Part shown: positions 1 to 5,318 of the stretch, piece after piece
How the letters are laid out: every line of letters starts with the position of its first letter
How positions within the stretch are numbered: the stretch's first letter is position 1
Assembly: GCA_015494005.1 (NCBI GenBank)
Contig: WGCB01000083.1
Span: forward strand, 1 to 5,318
Length of the DNA: 5,318 nt
Direction of reading: 5' to 3'
Origin: Caldilineaceae bacterium
GTDB taxonomy: Bacteria > Chloroflexota > Anaerolineae > Caldilineales > Caldilineaceae
The notes under the pieces: generated by a model
Seen by the model: the letters and a program-made list of their open reading frames with translations, nothing else
The model's database searches: none
Told to the model about the DNA's origin: nothing
Program-made: the position numbers and the translations under genes

Positions 1-867
1 GCCCTGGTGGCCCTGGGCCAGGCGGTGAGCGGCCAGGGGCTCATCGCCGCGGAGGGGGTGCGACGGGTGCGGGCCCTCTACGGCTCGCCCAACAACCTGG
101 CCCTCTACCTGGACCGCACGGCCTTGGTGACCCTGGGGCTGGCCCTCTTCACCCGGGACCGCTGGCGCTGGGTCTGGTGGGGGCTGGCCGGCGTGCAGCT
201 GGCGGCCCTGCTCCTCACCTTCAGCAAAGGGGCCCTGCTCCTGGGCCTGCCCGCGGGCTTCGGCGTGCTCTGGCTGGGCGGCCTGGCCCTGCTGCGGAGC
301 CAGGGGCGATCCCGGCGGCCCCTCTGGCTGCTGGCTGGGGCCGTCCTGCTCACCGGGCTGGCCCTGCTGCCCTTCCTGGGCACGGATCGCTTCCAGCGCC
401 TCCTGGACTTCGGGCCGAGGAGCACCGGCTCCGTGCGGCTGCTCCTCTGGCGGAGCGCCTGGGCCATGGCCCTGGACCATCCCCTGCTGGGCGTGGGGCC
501 GGACAACTTCCTCTACGCCTACCGCAGCGGCTACATCCTGCCCGCGGCCTGGTGGGACCCGGACCTGAACCACCCCCACAACCTGCTGCTGGACTGGTGG
601 ACCCGGCTGGGCATCCCCGGGCTGATCCTGGGCATGGCCTGGCTAGGCGCGGGGATCCGCGGGCTGTGGCGGGGCCTGCAGCGCGCGGGCTGGTCCGGGC
701 TGAGGCTGGGCCTCCTGGCCGGGATCGCCGCGGCCCTGGCCCACGGCCTCATCGACGCCTCCTACGCCCTGCCGGATCTGATGCTGGCCTGGGTGGTGAT
801 GTTCGGTCTGGGGTCGAAGTGTGGTGAATCGCGAGTAGAAGATGACATCTGGCCCGACGCGGTTTGA
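1..867 (+). CDS. O-antigen ligase/polymerase family membrane protein (Wzy_C/WaaL-like), 5' end missing
   Basis: This is the C-terminal 288 residues of an integral membrane protein that is open at the left edge, so the true start lies outside; the internal GTG at 7 is not a credible start. Numbered from the first codon, hydrophobic segments fall near residues 40-50, 57-73, 77-97, 103-122, 203-218 and 230-262. Family-type motifs are seen in order: SPNN (29-32), TFSKG (73-77, the place of the usual T-x-S-R/K-G), VRLLLWR (145-151), PLLGVGPDNF (161-170) and HPHN (191-194) followed by LGIPGL. The large loop carrying the conserved Arg and His between late membrane helices is typical of Wzy_C enzymes, which transfer or polymerise undecaprenyl-linked glycans outside the cytoplasmic membrane. 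The substrate cannot be read from sequence. The last 17 or so residues (SKCGES...WPDAV) are hydrophilic and encoded by lower-GC DNA, unlike the rest. The gene converges on the redoxin gene. Family call is fairly secure; ligase versus polymerase is open. Confidence 0.85.
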   Translation, partial: ALVALGQAVSGQGLIAAEGVRRVRALYGSPNNLALYLDRTALVTLGLALFTRDRWRWVWWGLAGVQLAALLLTFSKGALLLGLPAGFGVLWLGGLALLRSQGRSRRPLWLLAGAVLLTGLALLPFLGTDRFQRLLDFGPRSTGSVRLLLWRSAWAMALDHPLLGVGPDNFLYAYRSGYILPAAWWDPDLNHPHNLLLDWWTRLGIPGLILGMAWLGAGIRGLWRGLQRAGWSGLRLGLLAGIAAALAHGLIDASYALPDLMLAWVVMFGLGSKCGESRVEDDIWPDAV

Positions 868-879
868 AGGGCAGAAGAG

Positions 880-934
880 GAGATTGGAGATTGGGCTCAA
901 CCGGAAAGCGGCCAATCTCGCAATCGCCAATCTC
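880..934. terminator. Imperfect inverted repeat of GAGATTG units between convergent genes; candidate bidirectional terminator
   Basis: The left arm is GAGATTGGAGATTGGG at 880-895. The right arm at 919-934 is its reverse complement at 14 of 16 positions. The left arm is two copies of GAGATTGG at 880-887 and 887-894. The right side carries CCAATCTC at 912-919 and 927-934 with CAATCG between. Either copy on one side can pair with either on the other. The element sits entirely in the 85-base gap between the stop of the ligase gene (867) and the stop of the redoxin gene (953), where a shared terminator would be expected. There is no clear T-run after either arm, so intrinsic termination is inferred from position and dyad symmetry only. 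It may instead be a dispersed intergenic repeat. Confidence 0.5.
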
Positions 935-952
935 TACACCAGCCCCATCCGT

Positions 953-1492
953 TCACGGCGCGATGCGCTGGATGCCCTCGGCCAGGATGGCCCCGTTCAT
1001 CTCGCCAGTCCACAGGTGCTGGATGATCCCGTCCCGGTCCACGAAGTAGGTGGTGGGCAGGCCCATGACATTGTACAGGGTGCCGGCCTCCTGCTCCCGG
1101 TCCAGGACGATGGGGAAGGTGATGCCCAGCTCCTCCAGGAAGGCCCGCACCGTCGCCGGATCCTCGCCCTGGTCCACGCCCAGGACCACCAGGGCTCCCT
1201 CGAAGCGCTGGGACGCGGCTTCCAGCTCCGGCATCTCGGCCCGGCAGGGTCCGCACCAGGTGGCCCAGAAGTTGAGGACCACCGGCTTGCCCCGGTAGTC
1301 GCTCAGGCTGTGGGGCTGCCCGTCCATCCCCACCAGGGTGAAGTCCGGCGCGGGGTGGCCCACGGCCGGAGCCGGCGCCCGCACGGTGAAGGCGTTGCTC
1401 TCCGGCGGCACCCGGTTGAGTCCGATCCAGGCGCCTCCCAGCACCAGGATGGCCAGGGCGACCAGGTGCCAGCGGTTGAGTTTCCCGGCCAC
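953..1492 (-). CDS. Membrane-anchored TlpA/ResA-like thiol-disulfide oxidoreductase (thioredoxin fold)
   Basis: The 179-residue product starts with a short basic stretch (MAGKLNRW), then one hydrophobic segment at about residues 9-26 that should anchor it in the membrane with the rest outside. A linker leads into a redoxin domain: GHPAPDFTL (45-53), VVLNFWATWCGPC (71-83) with the active-site CxxC at Cys80 and Cys83, GVDQGED (105-111), and GLPTTYFVD (144-152) with the expected cis-proline Pro146. Family members reduce or isomerise extracytoplasmic disulfides, for example in cytochrome c maturation; no partner gene is visible here. The gene follows gnd directly. The GTG at 1492 is chosen because GGGAGG at 1505-1500 lies 7 bases upstream. 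The GTG at 1498, which overlaps the gnd stop as GTGA, would add two residues but leaves one base to the ribosome site. The same reading frame stays open far back through gnd, but that upstream stretch is an antisense-free shadow of gnd and not protein. Confidence 0.9.
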   Translation of the reverse strand: MAGKLNRWHLVALAILVLGGAWIGLNRVPPESNAFTVRAPAPAVGHPAPDFTLVGMDGQPHSLSDYRGKPVVLNFWATWCGPCRAEMPELEAASQRFEGALVVLGVDQGEDPATVRAFLEELGITFPIVLDREQEAGTLYNVMGLPTTYFVDRDGIIQHLWTGEMNGAILAEGIQRIAP

Positions 1493-1494
1493 GG

Positions 1495-2916
<1,422 letters not shown>

Positions 2917-2964
2917 CGTTCACTCTTTTCCGGTTGTGGATGGGTTCATCGACTTTCTGGCTGC

Positions 2965-2973
2965 AGTATAGCA
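2965..2973 (-). promoter_or_regulatory. Candidate extended -10 promoter for gnd-redoxin
   Basis: On the minus strand the sequence is TGCTATACT: a -10 hexamer TATACT (5 of 6 to consensus) preceded by the TGn extension. No good -35 hexamer is found at 16-18 bases; the region there is GC-rich and abuts the repeat array. An extended -10 can work without a -35, or an activator bound at the repeats could compensate. Predicted transcription would start near 2958, giving a leader of about 40 bases before the gnd ATG. Confidence 0.5.
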
Positions 2974-2990
2974 GATGCCGGGCCCAGGCG

Positions 2991-3060
2991 CACAGTGGGA
3001 TTGCCAACAGTGGGGGGATTGCCAACAGTAGGGGATCGCCAACAGTAGAATTGCCTACCC
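2991..3060. repeat. Tandem array of a 17-18 base repeat (GGGATTGCCAACAGT) in the divergent control region
   Basis: Two identical 15-base copies of GGGATTGCCAACAGT lie at 2997-3011 and 3015-3029. A third, GGGATCGCCAACAGT, is at 3032-3046 with one change. A degenerate fourth, AATTGCCTAC, is at 3049-3058, and a leading CACAGT at 2991-2996 looks like the end of a further unit. Unit starts are 18 then 17 bases apart, with G/A-rich spacers. Read on the minus strand the core is ACTGTTGGCAATCCC. The array lies just upstream of the predicted gnd -10 and ends about 20 bases before the rightward -35. Spacing is longer than the B-DNA helical turn multiples expected for perfect same-face binding (10.5 or 21). 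It could be an operator array or a neutral intergenic repeat expansion; the sequence does not decide. Confidence 0.75.
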
Positions 3061-3078
3061 AGGGCGGGCCAACCGAGT

Positions 3079-3107
3079 TTGACCCCAGACCGGCTCCAGG
3101 ATATCAT
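3079..3107 (+). promoter_or_regulatory. Sigma-70-type promoter driving the SDR gene
   Basis: TTGACC at 3079-3084 (5 of 6 to TTGACA) and TATCAT at 3102-3107 (5 of 6 to TATAAT) are separated by exactly 17 bases. Transcription would begin near 3114, giving a leader of about 83 bases before the ATG at 3197. This is the best promoter match in the window and stands out in such GC-rich DNA. It faces away from the gnd promoter, so the two units are divergently expressed. Confidence 0.65.
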
Positions 3108-3123
3108 ACCCCCACCGCTTTTC

Positions 3124-3145
3124 CCGGGCCCAGCGCTGGGTCCGG
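3124..3145 (+). promoter_or_regulatory. GC-rich hairpin in the predicted 5' leader of the SDR gene
   Basis: The centre is a perfect 12-base palindrome, CCCAGCGCTGGG at 3129-3140. Flanking bases extend it: CCGGG on the left against TCCGG on the right, with one G-U pair in RNA. The RNA could form about nine pairs around a GCGC loop roughly 10 bases after the predicted transcription start. No T-run follows, so it does not look like an ordinary intrinsic terminator. It could stabilise the transcript, mark an operator for a dimeric regulator, or be chance in GC-rich DNA. No known riboswitch class is recognised. Confidence 0.4.
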
Positions 3146-3196
3146 ATCGGTTCACCCGGCTCGACCCACACCCAACCATCGCTCGAGGATTCCCCC

Positions 3197-4198
3197 ATGC
3201 ACGTTCTGATCACTGGCGGCGCTGGTTTCATCGGCAGCCACCTGGCCGAGGCCCTGCTCCAGCGGGGCGACTCGGTGGCCGTCCTGGACAACCTGAGCAC
3301 TGGCAGCTTCCAGAACATTGCCCATCTGGTGCGCCTGCCCCACTTCTCCTTCGCCATCGAATCCCTGGACAACGGCCTGGTCCTGGACCGGCTGGCCAGC
3401 CAGGCGGACGCCATCGTGCATCTGGCTGCGGCGGTGGGCGTGCAGCTAGTGGTGGAGCAGCCCACGGAGACCATCGAGACCAACGTGCTGGGCACCCACG
3501 CGGTGCTGGCTGCGGCCCGCCGCTACCGCTGCCGCACCCTCCTGGCCAGCACTAGCGAGGTCTACGGCAAGAAGGAGAACGTCCCCTTCCGCGAGGACGA
3601 CGACCTGGTCCTGGGGCCCTCCAGCCGCAGCCGCTGGGTCTACGCGGCCAGCAAGCTCCTGGACGAGTTCCTGGGCCTGGCCGCCCACCGGGAGTACGAC
3701 CTGCCGGTGACCATCACCCGCTTCTTCAACACGGTGGGGCCCCGGCAGATCGGCCGCTACGGCATGGTGATCCCCCGCTTCGTGCGCCAGGCCCTGGCCG
3801 GGGAGCCCATCACCGTCTTCGGCAGCGGGGAGCAGAGCCGCTGCTTCTGCCACGTGACGGACGTGGTCCAGGCCCTGCTGGCCCTGCTGGACCGGCCAGA
3901 GGAGACCGCGGGCCAGGTCTACAACATCGGCAGCAACGAGGAGGTCACCATCAACGAGCTGGCCCAGCGGGTGCTCCAGGCCACCGGCTCCTCCTCGCCC
4001 GTCCAGCACATCCCCTACAGCCAGGCCTACGCCCCGGGCTTCGAGGACATGCAGCGCCGGGTGCCGGACATCCGCAAGATCCGGGAGGCCATCGGCTGGC
4101 AGCCCACCCGCTCCCTGGACCAGATCCTGCAGGACGTGATCCAGTACGAACGGCAACGGGTCACAACCAGCGACCCACAGACAGCACTCCACAGCTGA
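3197..4198 (+). CDS. NAD-dependent nucleotide-sugar epimerase/dehydratase (extended SDR)
   Basis: The complete 333-residue protein has the usual length for extended SDR sugar-nucleotide enzymes. The NAD-binding site TGGAGFIGS spans residues 6-14, with Asp31-Asn32 at the end of the second strand to bind the adenosine ribose. HLAAAVGV (75-82) follows. STSEVYG (118-124) and Y149-x3-K153 (WVYAASK) form the Ser/Thr-Tyr-Lys catalytic set. RFFNTVGPRQ (175-184) and VIPRFVRQALAGEPITVFGSGEQSR (from 191) match the sugar-nucleotide side, followed by FCHVTDVVQAL and NIGSNEEVTI (243-252). The STSEVYG motif resembles UDP-glucuronate decarboxylases and related UDP-sugar 4-epimerases, so a UDP-sugar substrate is likely but the exact reaction cannot be assigned. 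The ATG at 3197 has GAGGA at 3185-3189, 7 bases upstream. It has its own promoter and leader. A nearby O-antigen ligase fits a role in surface polysaccharide precursor supply. No terminator is seen before the next gene 44 bases on, so read-through is possible. Confidence 0.9.
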   Translation: MHVLITGGAGFIGSHLAEALLQRGDSVAVLDNLSTGSFQNIAHLVRLPHFSFAIESLDNGLVLDRLASQADAIVHLAAAVGVQLVVEQPTETIETNVLGTHAVLAAARRYRCRTLLASTSEVYGKKENVPFREDDDLVLGPSSRSRWVYAASKLLDEFLGLAAHREYDLPVTITRFFNTVGPRQIGRYGMVIPRFVRQALAGEPITVFGSGEQSRCFCHVTDVVQALLALLDRPEETAGQVYNIGSNEEVTINELAQRVLQATGSSSPVQHIPYSQAYAPGFEDMQRRVPDIRKIREAIGWQPTRSLDQILQDVIQYERQRVTTSDPQTALHS

Positions 4199-4242
4199 CC
4201 GCCATCGTTTATCTACACTCTCTAGCCGGAAGGAATCCACCC

Positions 4243-5318
4243 ATGAACCAATCTCTGTCCAAGACCTCGACCCTGGCCGCCGCCCTGCTGCTGGCCCTGG
4301 CCATCCTCCTCCTGCCCGGGATCGCCCTGGCCCAGGACGGGCCGCCCCCCGCGGACATCGTCAACGACGAGGGCGGCCCGGTGAGCATCAGCGGCCAGGT
4401 CACCTACACCAACCCCCGCTTCACCCTGGGCGTGGCCGAGCCGGTGATCATCCTGGAGGACCAGGCCGGCTTCGTGGACCGCAACGAGCGCTTCCTCATG
4501 CCGCCCGAGTCCCAGACCCTGGGCCAGATCACCTCGGACTTCTTCACCTCCCCCTTCAGCTACACCCTGGCCCTGCCCATCGAGCCCCAGGGCAGCCTGC
4601 GGGACGTGGACCACGACGACGAGGAGGATCTGGGCGTCCAGGTCTTCGCGGTGGCCTACTGGACCAACACCTTCGGCGACCCCTTCCTGGAGGAGCGGGA
4701 CCTCTTCGGCGGCGGCTGGTCCACCGCCTACGCCTCCACCCGGGTCAGCGAGGACGCGGAGACGGAGCGGGAGATCATCGGCGGCAAGTTCCTGGTCTAC
4801 GCGCCGGACGATGAGCAGGGTTTCCCCTCGGGCTTCGGGGAGGACGGCCTCCTCTTCACCGAGGACGACCCCATCGTGACCCTACCCCAGGGCTACACCG
4901 TGGTGGACATGGACACGGACCCCTTCACCTTCGACCGCTCCAGCCACCCGGTCATCGACCTGATCGAGCCGGAGGGCGCGGCCCTGGTGGACTACTCGGA
5001 CCTGAGCTACACCGAGGCCTTCGACGCCCTGGTGGAGAAGATGCGCAAGGAGTACGCCTTCACCGAGTACAAGGGCATCGACTGGGACGCCCTGCACGAG
5101 AAGTTCCGCCCCCGCTTCCAGAAGGCCGACGAGGAGAAGGATCCCTTGACCTACCTGCGGGCCCTGCGGGACTTCGCCTGGTCCATCCCGGATGGCCACA
5201 TCAGCGGTCCCTTCATCCTGGAGGACTTCCGCAAGGCCACGGACGGCGGTCTGGGCATCGCCGTGCGGGAGCTGGACGACGGCCGGGTGATCGTCAACTT
5301 CCTCCTCCAGGGCAGCCC
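4243..5318 (+). CDS. Exported S41-family peptidase-like protein with a long N-terminal region, 3' end missing
   Basis: The first 358 residues are visible and the frame is still open at the right edge. The ATG at 4243 has AAGGA at 4230-4234, 8 bases upstream. Residues 1-30 form a signal peptide: Lys7, a Leu/Ala-rich core (11-24), then PGIALA with likely cleavage before Gln31. Residues 31-245 are acidic and probably beta-rich, with repeated Asp/Glu clusters (DVDHDDEED at 121-129, GEDGLLFTEDDP at 199-210); I recognise no domain there. From about 250 the pattern becomes that of S41 (C-terminal processing/tricorn-like) proteases: an amphipathic helical segment YTEAFDALVEKMRKEY (256-271), IDWDALHEKF (279-288), YLRALRDF (304-311), the DGHIS motif (317-321), then GLGIAVRELDDGRVIV (336-351), which looks like the start of the PDZ-like part. 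The catalytic Ser/Lys would lie beyond the window and cannot be checked. It would act outside the cytoplasmic membrane. Co-transcription with the SDR gene is possible but no functional link is evident. Confidence 0.8.
   Translation, partial: MNQSLSKTSTLAAALLLALAILLLPGIALAQDGPPPADIVNDEGGPVSISGQVTYTNPRFTLGVAEPVIILEDQAGFVDRNERFLMPPESQTLGQITSDFFTSPFSYTLALPIEPQGSLRDVDHDDEEDLGVQVFAVAYWTNTFGDPFLEERDLFGGGWSTAYASTRVSEDAETEREIIGGKFLVYAPDDEQGFPSGFGEDGLLFTEDDPIVTLPQGYTVVDMDTDPFTFDRSSHPVIDLIEPEGAALVDYSDLSYTEAFDALVEKMRKEYAFTEYKGIDWDALHEKFRPRFQKADEEKDPLTYLRALRDFAWSIPDGHISGPFILEDFRKATDGGLGIAVRELDDGRVIVNFLLQGS

Noticed and set aside
2991..3060. The array as a CRISPR.
   Set aside because: Units are 15 bases with 2-3 base spacers of no unique content; there are no spacer-sized intervals and no cas genes.
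2997..3068. G-runs in the repeat array as a possible G-quadruplex.
   Set aside because: The runs are separated by 12-14 bases, longer than loops of stable quadruplexes, and are better explained as part of the tandem unit.
3446..4240. A 264-residue minus-strand open frame opposite the SDR gene.
   Set aside because: The plus-strand SDR is complete, with cofactor and catalytic motifs; the antisense translation has no domain features and is a codon-bias shadow.
4199..4242. A separate promoter for the S41-like gene (TACACT at 4214-4219 as a -10).
   Set aside because: No reasonable -35 lies 16-18 bases upstream and the match is weak, so it is not listed as a feature; expression from the SDR promoter is at least as likely.
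4882..5199. Minus-strand open frames opposite the S41-like gene (also 4209-4403 and 4222-4614).
   Set aside because: They oppose a frame with signal peptide, ribosome site and S41-type motifs, and show only repetitive Gly/Val/Gln/His-rich translations.

Overview
This is a GC-rich bacterial window with five protein genes, two of them cut by the window edges. All lie on compact, strongly GC-biased coding DNA with short intergenic gaps. GC-rich composition, protein style and low-GC tandem-repeat motifs (GAGATTG-type) between genes suggest a Chloroflexota lineage, possibly Caldilineae or Anaerolineae-like. That assignment is an inference from composition and general resemblance. Nothing in the window is a phylogenetic marker.

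Layout from left to right: (1) the C-terminal 288 residues of an O-antigen ligase/polymerase-type membrane protein, plus strand (1-867). (2) An 85-base convergent gap holding an imperfect inverted repeat built from GAGATTG units (880-934), a plausible two-way terminator. (3) A minus-strand pair transcribed right to left: gnd, 6-phosphogluconate dehydrogenase (2916 down to 1495), followed with essentially no gap by a membrane-anchored TlpA/ResA-like thioredoxin-fold protein (1492 down to 953). (4) A 280-base divergent control region (2917-3196) with an extended -10 promoter for gnd, a tandem array of a 17-18 base repeat (GGGATTGCCAACAGT), a good sigma-70-like promoter facing right, and a GC-rich hairpin in the predicted 5' leader. 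(5) An extended-SDR nucleotide-sugar epimerase/dehydratase (3197-4198). (6) After 44 bases, the N-terminal 358 residues of an exported S41-family peptidase-like protein, running off the right edge (4243-5318).

The ligase and the sugar-nucleotide SDR point to surface glycan synthesis. gnd supplies NADPH and ribulose-5-phosphate, and its translationally linked redoxin would act on disulfides outside the membrane. The S41 protein is exported and may simply be a downstream neighbour of the SDR. No RNA gene, CRISPR array, insertion sequence or phage gene is visible. Most of the window is ordinary metabolism and envelope biology. The least explained parts are the repeat array and leader hairpin in the divergent control region, and the roughly 215-residue unassigned region ahead of the S41 part of the last protein.
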